A DNA stretch of 64,000 nucleotides. It comes from an uncultured Helicobacter sp. GTDB taxonomy: Bacteria; Campylobacterota; Campylobacteria; Campylobacterales; Helicobacteraceae. Below are positions 16,737-25,442 of the stretch, piece by piece. The position numbers and the translations under genes were made by a program. The notes below the pieces were generated by a model, which was given only the letters and a program-made list of their open reading frames with translations, did not search any database and had not been told where the DNA came from. Where the stretch lies: contig CALVBL010000002.1 of NCBI GenBank assembly GCA_944325775.1, positions 70,533-134,532 on the forward strand, in the 5' to 3' direction. Numbering within the stretch: position 1 is the stretch's first letter; every line of letters begins with the position of its first letter.

Positions 16737-17024
16737 CTATCGCACAGAAAGTGGCTCGAAGTAATGTAGTGTGTAGGGTAGTAGCGTATCTTTGTGGTAG
16801 GTGTAGTGGCGCACTTCGTATGTGTGCGTGCTGCTCTGGAGACTAGAAGTCTGGGGTGTGGTGGAGAGGATATGGAGCATATCCGCACCACTGCTTGTCT
16901 GCGTGCGGAGGGAAGCAAGCCTATGGCTCATATAATGCTGGAAACTAAAGACAATCCCCAATGCTAGCGCACACAGCACCAAGCCAAGCACGCATTCCAC
17001 CATCACAAACCCACCTCGCATCAT
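16737..17024 (-). CDS. minor pseudopilin (GspI-like)
   Basis: A 95-residue protein with a textbook prepilin signal: MMRGG, then cleavage before FVMVE, giving N-terminal Phe and Glu at +5, followed by the hydrophobic CVLGLVLCALALGIVFSF. The mature protein would be about 90 residues with a small hydrophilic domain, similar in size to GspI/PulI. It starts 13 bases after the FixH-like gene on the same strand, so it is probably transcribed from the cco operon. No prepilin peptidase is in the window. Confidence 0.7.
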   Translation of the reverse strand: MMRGGFVMVECVLGLVLCALALGIVFSFQHYMSHRLASLRTQTSSGADMLHILSTTPQTSSLQSSTHTYEVRHYTYHKDTLLPYTLHYFEPLSVR

Positions 17025-17037
17025 TAGATTCTATACC

Positions 17038-17658
17038 TTACTTAGCGGTGTTAGAGACAGAATCACTAGCAGTGTAGAAGACTTCTTGCTCGAAATACGC
17101 GGATTTTTGGGCGCTGGATTGCGCGTTTGTAGAATCTAGATTCTGTGAATCTGACTTCGTGCTGTAGTGTATGCGAATCTTTAGCTTGTAGCGCCCTGTC
17201 TTGGGAAAAGCCTGCTCTATTTTGGTGGCAGATTCTGTGTAATCAATGTCATCGCCAAGCAGTGCTATAGGCGCGCTATCGGGCACATCTGGTATGAAGC
17301 TCGTGATCGTGAGATCCGCGCCATGGATATGTAGAGAAAAATCTGCAAGCACCTCAAGGTGCATGGGCAGAGTGAGTTTTGGCTGGGTTTGCGATTTTTG
17401 AGGCGCTTTGTTGAGGTAGGGGGTCTGGAGTGTGATCTGATCGGATCCTGTGTGGAGTATGACTTTAGCACTAGATTCAAACTCTCGCTGCTCTTGGAAT
17501 ATGATGTTGATATGTTCATCAATATCGCGCTTTTTGCCGCCATACATCTCTTCATCGATTGCGGGGTGCTTGATAGCGACTATAACTCCCGCAGTGATGA
17601 CCACCACACCAAAGAGGATAATCCCCACAATTGCCATAGGCCAGTAATTTTTTTTCAT
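17038..17658 (-). CDS. FixH-like accessory protein of cbb3 oxidase
   Basis: A 206-residue protein with an N-terminal transmembrane helix (about residues 7-29) and a beta-rich periplasmic domain. The opening KNYWPMAIVGIILFGVVV and the following EEMYGG resemble FixH/CcoH-type proteins, which help assemble cytochrome cbb3 oxidase. It sits two genes after ccoP in the same order as in H. pylori. The C-terminal 40 residues are Ser, Asn and Gln-rich. Confidence 0.7.
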   Translation of the reverse strand: MKKNYWPMAIVGIILFGVVVITAGVIVAIKHPAIDEEMYGGKKRDIDEHINIIFQEQREFESSAKVILHTGSDQITLQTPYLNKAPQKSQTQPKLTLPMHLEVLADFSLHIHGADLTITSFIPDVPDSAPIALLGDDIDYTESATKIEQAFPKTGRYKLKIRIHYSTKSDSQNLDSTNAQSSAQKSAYFEQEVFYTASDSVSNTAK

Positions 17659-17667
17659 ACTTTATCC

Positions 17668-18399
17668 TTATTTTTTGAAAAATCTTGATGTGATATACAC
17701 AAATGCAAGCACGCCAAGCAGTGCAGCGAGCATAGTGATCATAGCGATTTTGACAAATTCCTTGCCCCCGCTCTCATCGCGCGGGACATTGAGCTCTAGG
17801 GCTTTGCCATAGTGCAGCGCTACCAAATCCGCTGCTTCACTGTATCCATTAAACATAATGGCTGAAATTTGCTCCCTCTTAGGGCTCTCGCCGCGCTTTG
17901 GGAGCAGGGGCACCATATATTCAAAATACACGCGCTCCTCTAAGTCCTTGTCAAACACTTCCCTATTGCTTAGCACAAACTCAATCTGCTGATCTTTGAC
18001 ATACATCACTATCATCGCATAGGGCTTGAGAAGGGCAGAATCTTGGAGGTATTGCTTGTAGAGCTCTCGCGCCTGTGCGCGGATATCGCGGGAGGTGTGA
18101 GAATCTGTAGTGGGCGCAGGATTTGGTGCAAAATCTGTAGATTCTGTAGCGAGTTCTTTGCTTAAAGCAGCAAGGGCTTTTTGGCTATCTTCTACCACGA
18201 CTACCTTAAGCAAAAATCCCGTTTTCTCCAAAAGCTCCGCCCCTAGCCTATCGATAAACTCCTTTGTCTTAGGCACGAGTAGATTATCATCATCTTGGGC
18301 AAATTGTATGGGCACATAGCCCACGGCTTTAGATTCACTCATCGTGTTTTGGGCTAGTGCCAACCCAAAACACATAAGGCACAATACAATAACTCTCAT
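17668..18399 (-). CDS. TPM-domain protein of the cbb3 oxidase operon
   Basis: A 243-residue protein with a signal peptide (cleavage near ALAQ, residues 14-17), a central alpha/beta domain of the TPM (YgcG-like) type (about residues 45-175), and a C-terminal transmembrane helix (about 217-238) ending in RFFKK. Its position between the DUF4006 gene and the FixH-like gene is conserved in Helicobacter. Function is unknown; a role in oxidase assembly or membrane quality control is inference. It begins directly after the stop of the 35-codon ORF. Confidence 0.65.
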   Translation of the reverse strand: MRVIVLCLMCFGLALAQNTMSESKAVGYVPIQFAQDDDNLLVPKTKEFIDRLGAELLEKTGFLLKVVVVEDSQKALAALSKELATESTDFAPNPAPTTDSHTSRDIRAQARELYKQYLQDSALLKPYAMIVMYVKDQQIEFVLSNREVFDKDLEERVYFEYMVPLLPKRGESPKREQISAIMFNGYSEAADLVALHYGKALELNVPRDESGGKEFVKIAMITMLAALLGVLAFVYITSRFFKK

Positions 18400-18507
18400 C
18401 TACACAAGGTGCAAAAAGAGATCAGGAATAAAAGGCATGGCAATCGTCGCTAAGATAGTGATGATGATAAGTGCGGCAAGCACCTTTTCCATAAGTGTTA
18501 GCTTCAT
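18400..18507 (-). CDS. 35-residue single-span membrane protein
   Basis: An ATG with a strong AAAGGAG ribosome binding site begins 3 bases after the DUF4006 stop. The frame runs 35 codons and ends one base before the start of the TPM gene, so it fills the gap exactly. The peptide starts MKLTLMEKVLAALIIIT, continues ILATIAMPFIPDLF and ends in LHLV: a single hydrophobic helix with a short basic N-terminus. Size and setting recall the tiny subunits of haem-copper oxidases (CcoQ, CcoH, CydX-like). I do not recognise a family. Confidence 0.65.
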   Translation of the reverse strand: MKLTLMEKVLAALIIITILATIAMPFIPDLFLHLV

Positions 18508-18510
18508 GGG

Positions 18511-18714
18511 CTACTCCTTTGCATTTTTGTAATACACAGAGGCATCTTTGACATTTTGCTCAATACTACTCTGAGATTCTATTTTGTAGAAGTTTGTCGC
18601 TTGGTCTTGCTGGGTCTTGATGGCACAAGTCCCCAAAAACCCTACTACCGCAAGCAAAGCCACAACCGCTATCAAAAACCCTGCAAGTCCATTAAGACCA
18701 AATAATTTATTCAT
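18511..18714 (-). CDS. DUF4006 family membrane protein downstream of ccoP
   Basis: A 67-residue protein with one transmembrane helix (about residues 11-32, GFLIAVVALLAVVGFLGTCA) and a hydrophilic C-terminal half with several Lys and Ser. It matches the DUF4006 proteins that follow ccoP in Campylobacterota. Their function is not known; association with cbb3 oxidase is inferred from constant location. It starts 11 bases after ccoP. Confidence 0.78.
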   Translation of the reverse strand: MNKLFGLNGLAGFLIAVVALLAVVGFLGTCAIKTQQDQATNFYKIESQSSIEQNVKDASVYYKNAKE

Positions 18715-18725
18715 AGCTACCCTCC

Positions 18726-19592
18726 TTATTCCTGAATACTCAATGACTGGATATATGCATTAAGTGCTTCTTCTTGGGCTGGTGCGAAGTTTGCATAGCC
18801 AAAAGAAGGCATAATACCGATATGACCGCGTTTGCCGTGATTTAGCACCTTATGAAGCAGTGCAGTTGAGCCATAAGTAGTCAAATCCAAGGCTGTCCCT
18901 TCCATACCCTTGCCATTATCGCCGTGGCACGCGGTGCAGTGAATCTCAAAAAGCTCCTTACCTTTTTCTACATCTAGGGGGTATTTAGTCTCTTTTTTGG
19001 CAGAGAGGCTTTTCATCACATAGGCTGCGATAGCTTTAGCCTCTTCATCACTGACTTCTACAGGCGCCATTTCGTCCATCATATAGCCTAGTCCTTTGCC
19101 GCCATGCTTGATCACATCGATGATACCCTCTTCTTTGCCCCAAGCAACAAGATTCTGTGCTTTGCCATCCATACCATCAGCTTCTGGACCATGGCATTGA
19201 GCACATTGCACTTGAAATATACTAAGCCCCATCTCTTTAAGATCTGCAGATTCTAAACCATTCCATTTTTCTGCATACGCAGCATTGTATTTTTGCACTT
19301 CTTGGTTGTATTCCCCAATCTGTGAAAAAGACTTGAGTGGATATCCTAGGAAAAAATACCAAAATCCCCAAAGAATCACGGCACTAAAGCAAGCTACCCA
19401 GCCGATAGGGATATTGTTGGCAAACTCACCTATGCCGTCCCAATTATGATCAAGCTGCTCGCCATCGCTTTGTTTTGCATCTTTGATTTTCTTAAGATAC
19501 AAGCCCATAATAAACACAGTAAGCACTAAAATGACTACTGCGCCTAACAATGCTAGGGCATTTACGCTGTCTGATAAATTAAACCATTGCAT
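18726..19592 (-). CDS. ccoP: cbb3-type cytochrome c oxidase, dihaem subunit CcoP
   Basis: A 288-residue subunit that takes electrons from soluble cytochrome c and passes them towards CcoO and CcoN. Two transmembrane helices (about residues 14-34 and 64-84) are followed by two cytochrome c domains with CAQCH at 130-134 and CTACH at 219-223. Length is typical. The start has a GGAGGAG ribosome binding site. It is the fourth gene of ccoNOQP. Confidence 0.97.
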   Translation of the reverse strand: MQWFNLSDSVNALALLGAVVILVLTVFIMGLYLKKIKDAKQSDGEQLDHNWDGIGEFANNIPIGWVACFSAVILWGFWYFFLGYPLKSFSQIGEYNQEVQKYNAAYAEKWNGLESADLKEMGLSIFQVQCAQCHGPEADGMDGKAQNLVAWGKEEGIIDVIKHGGKGLGYMMDEMAPVEVSDEEAKAIAAYVMKSLSAKKETKYPLDVEKGKELFEIHCTACHGDNGKGMEGTALDLTTYGSTALLHKVLNHGKRGHIGIMPSFGYANFAPAQEEALNAYIQSLSIQE

Positions 19593-19607
19593 GAAACTCC
19601 TCCTTAC

Positions 19608-19820
19608 TTACTTTTTGATTGTATTGCCTCGTGGTTCGATGAGTTCATCTTCTAAGCCATCGTGCAATGCCAAGTCTGCATATCTCTCATAGTCTCTCTC
19701 GCCTTTTTTTTGCGCAGCATACATATGATAGGCATAGCTATACAAAAACACTACAAGCCCAAGTGTGCCAAGCGTGTAGAGCACACCCGCATATTCACCT
19801 ATGAACTCCACGAACATCAT
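19608..19820 (-). CDS. ccoQ: cbb3-type oxidase small subunit CcoQ
   Basis: A 70-residue protein with one transmembrane helix (about residues 10-32) and a charged C-terminal half (KKGERDYERYADLALHDGL). Position between ccoO and ccoP identifies it. CcoQ stabilises the oxidase in other bacteria. Two adjacent ATG codons could start it; the first is taken. Confidence 0.9.
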   Translation of the reverse strand: MMFVEFIGEYAGVLYTLGTLGLVVFLYSYAYHMYAAQKKGERDYERYADLALHDGLEDELIEPRGNTIKK

Positions 19821-19827
19821 CTATCCT

Positions 19828-20547
19828 TTATTGTAGCGGCGATCGGCGCTTTTGGCTCAAGCTATTCATATAAGCGATAAGCGCGACAATCTCCTTAACC
19901 TCGCCTTTTTCAAATGCCGCTTTGACATCTTGATTGACCATTTCATCAACGATCATTTTAGCTTCTTGCATAAAGATCTCTTTTGCTTTTGCAAGCGTAT
20001 TGACATCGCCTCTGACATATTCGTCTGCACCGATTTGCACGCCACCTTCTATGTCATAGGGCACATTAAACACCACTTTTTGTGTATAAGCCTCTGCAAA
20101 CGCGGTTTCAAAATCCACATTTTTTGTATAGAGATGTTTATACGCAGGCATGATAGAACCCGCTACACGCGAAGTAGGCTCCCACATATGCCCATCATGC
20201 CAGTCTGTGGAGCTTTTGTCACCGATTCTATGCAAATCCGGACCTGTCCTCTTAGATCCCCAAAGGAATGGTCTATCATACGCATACTCACCACTAAGAC
20301 TAAAGGCGCCATAGCGATCTGTTTCGGCTTTAAACGGACGCACAAGCTGAGAGTGGCAGTTGTAGCAGCCTTCTGCAATATAGACTTGTCGTCCTGCAGT
20401 CTCTAGCAAACTATAAGGCTGCAATCCCTCAATGGGGCGCGCTGTTTTAGCAAACCCGGGCAGAATCTCCACAAGCCCAGCGATAGCAAACACAACCAAA
20501 AAAGCAAGTGTGAAAAAGAATGGGTTTCTTTCTAAAAAACTAAACAT
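19828..20547 (-). CDS. ccoO: cbb3-type oxidase monohaem subunit CcoO
   Basis: A 239-residue membrane-anchored cytochrome c that links CcoP to the catalytic subunit. An N-terminal anchor (about residues 9-30) is followed by the haem site CYNCH at 61-65, in the conserved EGCYNCHSQLVRPF context, and by later oxidase-specific stretches such as RTGPDLHRIG. The methionine in GSIMPAY is the probable axial ligand. It starts 15 bases after ccoN. Confidence 0.97.
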   Translation of the reverse strand: MFSFLERNPFFFTLAFLVVFAIAGLVEILPGFAKTARPIEGLQPYSLLETAGRQVYIAEGCYNCHSQLVRPFKAETDRYGAFSLSGEYAYDRPFLWGSKRTGPDLHRIGDKSSTDWHDGHMWEPTSRVAGSIMPAYKHLYTKNVDFETAFAEAYTQKVVFNVPYDIEGGVQIGADEYVRGDVNTLAKAKEIFMQEAKMIVDEMVNQDVKAAFEKGEVKEIVALIAYMNSLSQKRRSPLQ

Positions 20548-20562
20548 AACCTACCTCCTTAC

Positions 20563-22032
20563 TTAAGCTGCCATAGGTGTAGCGTTGGCAGGTTCTTTGT
20601 CAAGCACTCTACCAGAGGAAATAGTCATAAAGACATTGTAGAGAAACACAATGAAACCAACCAAGTAGAGCAAGCCACCGATCGCGCGAATATAGTAGTA
20701 TGGCACGATATCACGCACTGTATCAATAAAGCTATAAATCAAGCTTCCATACTCGTTTGTCGCTCTCCACATCATACCTTGAGTAATACCCGCAATCCAC
20801 ATACTTGAGAAGTAGAGGATAATACCCGTAGTCATCACCCAGAACTGTGCGTCCATAAGCTTTTTGGAGTAAATCTCACGCTTAAAGATTCTAGGCACCA
20901 TATGATACACAGCCACGATCACCATAAATCCTACCCAGCCAAGCGCCGCATCATGCACATGCCCAATGATCCAATCAGTGAAGTGTGCCAACGCATTAAC
21001 AGAACGGATAGACTGAATCGGTCCCTCAAGAGTCGTGAGCATATAGAATGTAGAAGCAAGGATTAAGAATTTTATCATTGGAGATTCTTTAATCTGATTC
21101 CACTCACCACGCATTGTGAGAAGCATATTAATCGCTGTTCCCCAAGAAGGTAAAATCAAAATCACAGAAAATACCGAGCCAAGTGTCTGAATCCAATCCG
21201 GAGTCGTCGAATAGATGAGGTGGTGTCCGCCAGCCCAAATATACACAAACATCAAGCCCCAGAATGAAAAGAGTGTGAGTTTATATGAAAACACTCTCTG
21301 ACCAGATTCTTTTGGTAAGAAATAATAGATAAGCCCAATGATACCAGAAGTGAATACAAATGCCACCGCATTATGTCCCCACCACCACTGCACCATCGCA
21401 TCGTTTGTCCCACCATAAAATGAGATCGAATGCCACCAGCTACCCACACCAGCTACCAAGCCTGTAGGAACAGAAAGGTTGTTAAAAATATAGAGTGCAG
21501 AAACACCTACAAATGTCGCTATGAAATACCATAATGAAATGTAGATGACTTTTTCTCTCCTCACTCCCATGCTACCAAAGAGGCTAACACCCCAAAGCAC
21601 CCATACTACAACCACTAAAATATCAAGAGGCCAAATAAGCTCTGAATATTCTTTAGACTGGGTCAAACCTCCAAAAAGCGTGATCACCGCCAAAACCATA
21701 AGCACGATATAAAGCCAAAAGTGCAATAGTCCAACGACACGCAAAAATGGGTGTTCAAGATAGCTGATTTTTAGCACTCTTTGCCCCAAATAATACCAAG
21801 ATGCCCAAATACCGCTCAAGGTAAATCCATAAATAATGCCATTAGTGTGTAATGGTCTTATCCTCCCAAAAGTCCCATATTCTGATGCGAGATGATTGAG
21901 CTCTGGGATCGCAAGCTGAAATGCGGCAACCACGCCAAGAAGCAATCCAACAAAGCCGAATGCTAGCACAGAAAACACGAATAACTTCGCTATGCTGTAG
22001 TCGTATTCTAAAGCAAGACTATTATTCTGCAT
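20563..22032 (-). CDS. ccoN: cbb3-type cytochrome c oxidase catalytic subunit CcoN
   Basis: The catalytic haem b / haem b3-CuB subunit that reduces oxygen with high affinity, with about 12 transmembrane helices and 489 residues. Copper and haem ligands are in WWWGHNAVAF and GGHHLIYS, and the distal histidines in IGHVHDAALGW. The start is the ATG at 22032, because AAGGAG lies five bases before it; a GTG two codons earlier overlaps that site. It heads an operon that continues at least to the FixH-like gene. This is the main terminal oxidase expected in Helicobacter. Confidence 0.97.
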   Translation of the reverse strand: MQNNSLALEYDYSIAKLFVFSVLAFGFVGLLLGVVAAFQLAIPELNHLASEYGTFGRIRPLHTNGIIYGFTLSGIWASWYYLGQRVLKISYLEHPFLRVVGLLHFWLYIVLMVLAVITLFGGLTQSKEYSELIWPLDILVVVVWVLWGVSLFGSMGVRREKVIYISLWYFIATFVGVSALYIFNNLSVPTGLVAGVGSWWHSISFYGGTNDAMVQWWWGHNAVAFVFTSGIIGLIYYFLPKESGQRVFSYKLTLFSFWGLMFVYIWAGGHHLIYSTTPDWIQTLGSVFSVILILPSWGTAINMLLTMRGEWNQIKESPMIKFLILASTFYMLTTLEGPIQSIRSVNALAHFTDWIIGHVHDAALGWVGFMVIVAVYHMVPRIFKREIYSKKLMDAQFWVMTTGIILYFSSMWIAGITQGMMWRATNEYGSLIYSFIDTVRDIVPYYYIRAIGGLLYLVGFIVFLYNVFMTISSGRVLDKEPANATPMAA

Positions 22033-22203
22033 ATCCACTCCTTATTTTTGGTATTTCTGAACACCTTAGATTCTATAGGTTTCAATATTAAGGCTCTATT
22101 AAACTCTAAACACAAAGTAAATTTTGCAATCAAATCTTAGGGCTTATTACTTTTTTACTCATTTTGGTATTTGTCTCTACTTAAGCATTCTTAGCTAAAT
22201 TTT

Positions 22204-22212
22204 TGCTACAAT
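22204..22212 (+). promoter_or_regulatory. dapD: extended -10 promoter for dapD
   Basis: TGCTACAAT, an extended -10 element, lies 46 bases before the dapD start in the AT-rich region between divergent ccoN and dapD. No clear -35 is present. Confidence 0.45.
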
Positions 22213-22258
22213 TCCTGCTTTTTGCACACAAATTAGCCTAAATTATAGGAGACAAAAT

Positions 22259-23464
22259 ATGGAAAAATTTAAAAACTTCGTTGATTCATTTCAAAAGGAT
22301 CCCGATTATAAGCAGCCACTAGGTTTTGGGATCGCACGCGTGGATATAGGCAAATGCTCACAAAAAATCCTTTGTGCGACCTATCCATTGCTCAATTGGC
22401 AAGGTGAGAATCTAGGCACATACGCCGTGCTTTCTTATGCTGCCAAGCAGGCAGATTCACTCATCTCACAAAATGAAAATGAGTCTGTGTATGGCATCAA
22501 TGAGAGTTTTTTGCAAAAAGCTCTAGAGCTTTATGAGCCGTTCTTGTGTGAATCTCTGTGTGATAGCGAGACACACAAAAATATTCAAGTGATCCTAGAA
22601 TTGCACAAAATCGCCAAAAAAGGCAAGCTTAGGACTTGTCGTGGTGAAGCGAAGTATAGATTCTGTGTGCTGTATGCGGATTCTGTGTGTCAAAGCGTGG
22701 AGAGCGCGTATATGAAGCTATTAGCCCTCTCTTTGGGCAAGGCACCACTTCGTAGTCTCAATCTCGATGGAATCTTTGGGCTACTTAGCAATGTCGCGTG
22801 GAGTGGCAACAAGCCCTATGAGCTAGAGTGGCTACGCAAAAAAGAGATCACGCTCAAGCTCAAAAATAAATTCCCTGCTATCGATTTTGTGGATAAATTC
22901 CCGCGCTATCTTATGCAGGTGATTCCACAATATGACAATATTCGCCTGCTTGATACGGCTAAAACTCGCTTTGGTGCGTATCTAGGTACTGGTGGCTATA
23001 CGCAAATGCCCGGAGCTAGCTATGTGAATTTCAACGCTGGTGCGATGGGTGCGTGTATGAATGAGGGTAGAATCTCCTCAAGTGTCGTGGTTGGCGAAGG
23101 TAGTGATATTGGCGGAGGTGCGAGTATCCTAGGTGTGTTAAGCGGAGGGAACTCTGACCCCATTAGTATCGGCAAAAATTGCCTGCTTGGTGTGAATAGC
23201 TCCACAGGTATCAGTTTAGGCGATGGCTGTATCGTCGATGGTGGGATCGCGGTGCTAGCTGGCACGATCTTTGAGATCCCTAAGGCAGAAGCAGAAAAGC
23301 TTGCACAGATCAATGTGGATTTTGTTATCAACCCCAGTGGGCTTTATAAAGGCAGAGAGCTTTCGGGCAAAAATGGCGTGCATTTTAGGCAAGATTCTAC
23401 AACTGGTAAAATGATCGCTTTTAGGAGTAATAGAAAAATCGAGCTTAATTCTGCCCTCCATTAG
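22259..23464 (+). CDS. dapD: 2,3,4,5-tetrahydropyridine-2,6-dicarboxylate N-succinyltransferase, long form
   Basis: Enzyme of the succinylase route to meso-diaminopimelate and lysine, and so of cell-wall synthesis. The C-terminal half carries a left-handed beta-helix of hexapeptide repeats (about residues 240-350, for example SVVVGEGSDIGGGASILG). The N-terminal half is the extended domain found in the roughly 400-residue DapD of Helicobacter. Length is 401. The start has a TAGGAG ribosome binding site. The 3' end overlaps the converging lipoprotein gene by 20 bases. Confidence 0.93.
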   Translation: MEKFKNFVDSFQKDPDYKQPLGFGIARVDIGKCSQKILCATYPLLNWQGENLGTYAVLSYAAKQADSLISQNENESVYGINESFLQKALELYEPFLCESLCDSETHKNIQVILELHKIAKKGKLRTCRGEAKYRFCVLYADSVCQSVESAYMKLLALSLGKAPLRSLNLDGIFGLLSNVAWSGNKPYELEWLRKKEITLKLKNKFPAIDFVDKFPRYLMQVIPQYDNIRLLDTAKTRFGAYLGTGGYTQMPGASYVNFNAGAMGACMNEGRISSSVVVGEGSDIGGGASILGVLSGGNSDPISIGKNCLLGVNSSTGISLGDGCIVDGGIAVLAGTIFEIPKAEAEKLAQINVDFVINPSGLYKGRELSGKNGVHFRQDSTTGKMIAFRSNRKIELNSALH

Positions 23465-24026
23465 GCTTATTTTTCTTGCTTTTGACATTGTATTTTTGTA
23501 TGCCTATGAGTACGCCGTTGCTTTTGTTTTGAAAAATCGTATAGGCATCGTTGCGCTCGTAATAAATTTCTTGTCCAGACTTCACAAACCACTGCACCAT
23601 CGAGCCGCTTGGGGATATCCCCTTGCCCTCGCCATCAAAAATGTCGCGCCCAAAGATAATATCCTCAAACAAATCCCCATAGCTCACCGCACCAAAGAAA
23701 TTTTTTGCCGCATTCCACTTTCCCAGACAATCCTCATTAAAACAAATCGATGATGGCTTGATTGTGATGTTTCCCACGACTTTGCCGAGTTTGTAGAGCT
23801 TTAACTCTGTGCTTTTTTTCTTGTATGTGATTGTGGAGAAGTCATAAAATGAAATTTGGGGAGATCGAATCTCAAGGATTTTAAACTTTGTGGGTTTGAT
23901 GATTTCTTCTTGAGAGGATTGCTCGCCTGTCTGAAAGAGCGTGGAGAAGCTATCACTAAGCTCTGCACACGCACTGAACAAAACAGCACAAACAACACAA
24001 AGAAAATACGAAGCTCTCTTGTGCAT
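23445..24026 (-). CDS. predicted lipoprotein upstream-linked to an LPP20 gene
   Basis: A 193-residue protein with a lipoprotein signal: a hydrophobic core and the lipobox FSAC at about residues 17-20. The mature part is beta-rich, with paired basic clusters and one possible disulphide (CFNEDC). It follows the LPP20-family gene by 9 bases on the same strand, so the two are probably co-expressed. I do not recognise a named family. Pairing with an LPP20/FlgP-type lipoprotein suggests an envelope or flagellar-disc role, but this is inference. Confidence 0.65.
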   Translation of the reverse strand: MHKRASYFLCVVCAVLFSACAELSDSFSTLFQTGEQSSQEEIIKPTKFKILEIRSPQISFYDFSTITYKKKSTELKLYKLGKVVGNITIKPSSICFNEDCLGKWNAAKNFFGAVSYGDLFEDIIFGRDIFDGEGKGISPSGSMVQWFVKSGQEIYYERNDAYTIFQNKSNGVLIGIQKYNVKSKKNKPNGGQN

Positions 24027-24035
24027 TATGATGGA

Positions 24036-24734
24036 TTATTTACCGCCAGAGAGGACTTTATGCCAGATTCTACCATCAAGCTTTAGCTGCATACTCACTT
24101 GCATCACACCATCTTTCCAGATGCTCTCGCTGATTTCTGCATTGCGAATGAGGGCTTGGACTTTTGTTTTGACGGTTGAATTTTGTACTACCATATCTTT
24201 TACCGTATCTTGTGCATTCAAGCGGATACCATACATTTTTTCACCGATTTGCCTATACGCATCTACGATTGCAGCGCGTTTAGCAAGAGCCATAGCCTGA
24301 CCGGGTGAAATGGTGTTTTCTGGTGGTATCCCCATACCCACTGCATTAAGCTCGATCACATTGTTTTCTGTGAGCATCGGTGAATTTGGGATCAGAGATT
24401 CTGATTGTTTGGGTGTGATGATCTCATCTCGCTCAAACTTTGGATCACGATCATGATCACGCATACCAGAAACCTCGACTTTATCGATCACCATCGTATT
24501 GACGCGCTGTGGCTGTGCTAGAGCTGGTTGTGCCATAAGATTTGGATTTGTGTTATAGCCGGGCATAGGGGGATATGTAGGCGGCTGGATTGGTGCGTAG
24601 TTTGGTTGCGCACTTGGTGGTATCAGTCCATTGTTCGCACCGCGTGTCTCGCCTCCCATATCAAGCAAACTGCAACCACCCATCACTAATGCGATAGCTG
24701 CTACGACAGAACCTCTGAGCACTTTGTGTTTCAT
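24036..24734 (-). CDS. LPP20/FlgP-family lipoprotein
   Basis: A 232-residue lipoprotein with the lipobox VMGGC (about residues 17-21), then a Pro, Asn and Gln-rich linker (about 35-80) and a C-terminal LPP20-type domain (about 130-225). Typical family stretches are PGQAMALAKRAAIVDAYRQI and VQVSMQLKLDG-like sequence at the end. Members include H. pylori Lpp20 and the flagellar basal-disc protein FlgP of Campylobacter. The size and linker are nearer a FlgP relative than Lpp20, but assignment to the flagellum is not proven here. Confidence 0.75.
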   Translation of the reverse strand: MKHKVLRGSVVAAIALVMGGCSLLDMGGETRGANNGLIPPSAQPNYAPIQPPTYPPMPGYNTNPNLMAQPALAQPQRVNTMVIDKVEVSGMRDHDRDPKFERDEIITPKQSESLIPNSPMLTENNVIELNAVGMGIPPENTISPGQAMALAKRAAIVDAYRQIGEKMYGIRLNAQDTVKDMVVQNSTVKTKVQALIRNAEISESIWKDGVMQVSMQLKLDGRIWHKVLSGGK

Positions 24735-24787
24735 ATTTCATTCCTTTGATGTGATTTTTCATCTGTAAAGCAAAAGATATTCCAATT

Positions 24788-25369
24788 TTAAAAACGCTTA
24801 TATACATTGAGTATATAGCCATTGTGAGGCGTGATACCAACAGCAAGTGCGATATTATGAGATTCTAGTTTGCTAGCAAAAGCGTATGAGACAAAAAATC
24901 CCAAAGCTGCACCAGCGAGGACTTGCTCCGTGGTATGCCGCTGTGCATACACGCGTGAAGCACCCGTGAGAGTAGCCAAAACCCCCAAAGGCACAGAAAA
25001 TTTCCAGCCATACCGCTTATGCGCAAATCCCACCGCAGAAAACGCAAACGATGTGTGTCCGGAGGGAAAACCATCATAGCTGCCATTGTTTGGGCGTTGT
25101 GAAATACTTGCGAGGTTTTCATTAGAGCGCGAGAGGATCACAAATCCCTGTTTGATAAGATGTGTGCTTGCTAGTGTTACTGCTGATCCTAGAGCTTGCT
25201 GCTTTACACCCTGTATATCATCTGTGGCATAGCTGTATGTCATCATTGCAAAGGGCAGCACCTGCATCACATCACCAAAGATCTCAAAGCCGCTTTTCGC
25301 CTGTGCCAAAGATATATTCATAATAAGACTTAAACATCCAACGCACACGCAATGTCTGATATGTTTCAT
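24788..25369 (-). CDS. PAP2-family phosphatase, membrane or periplasmic
   Basis: A 193-residue protein with a signal-like N-terminus. The phosphatase signature is present in order: an Arg-Pro near residue 90 (SQRPNNGSYDGF), PSGH at about 100 (FPSGHTSFAFSA), and SRVYAQRHTTEQVLAG at about 140, where the last histidine is the nucleophile. Such enzymes dephosphorylate lipids such as undecaprenyl pyrophosphate, phosphatidate or lipid A. The substrate cannot be told. The acidic residue after the catalytic His is Glu rather than the common Asp. Confidence 0.82.
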   Translation of the reverse strand: MKHIRHCVCVGCLSLIMNISLAQAKSGFEIFGDVMQVLPFAMMTYSYATDDIQGVKQQALGSAVTLASTHLIKQGFVILSRSNENLASISQRPNNGSYDGFPSGHTSFAFSAVGFAHKRYGWKFSVPLGVLATLTGASRVYAQRHTTEQVLAGAALGFFVSYAFASKLESHNIALAVGITPHNGYILNVYKRF

Positions 25370-25442
25370 TATCTAAAATCTCGTTATTGATAAATCTTTA
25401 GAGTCCCCCCTTAGAATCTAATAAATCTAAGGGAGGTAATGC

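Noticed and set aside
19852..20406. Plus-strand ORF of 184 codons opposite ccoO
   Set aside because: Antisense to a gene with an unmistakable haem motif; Cys, His and Ile-rich shadow.
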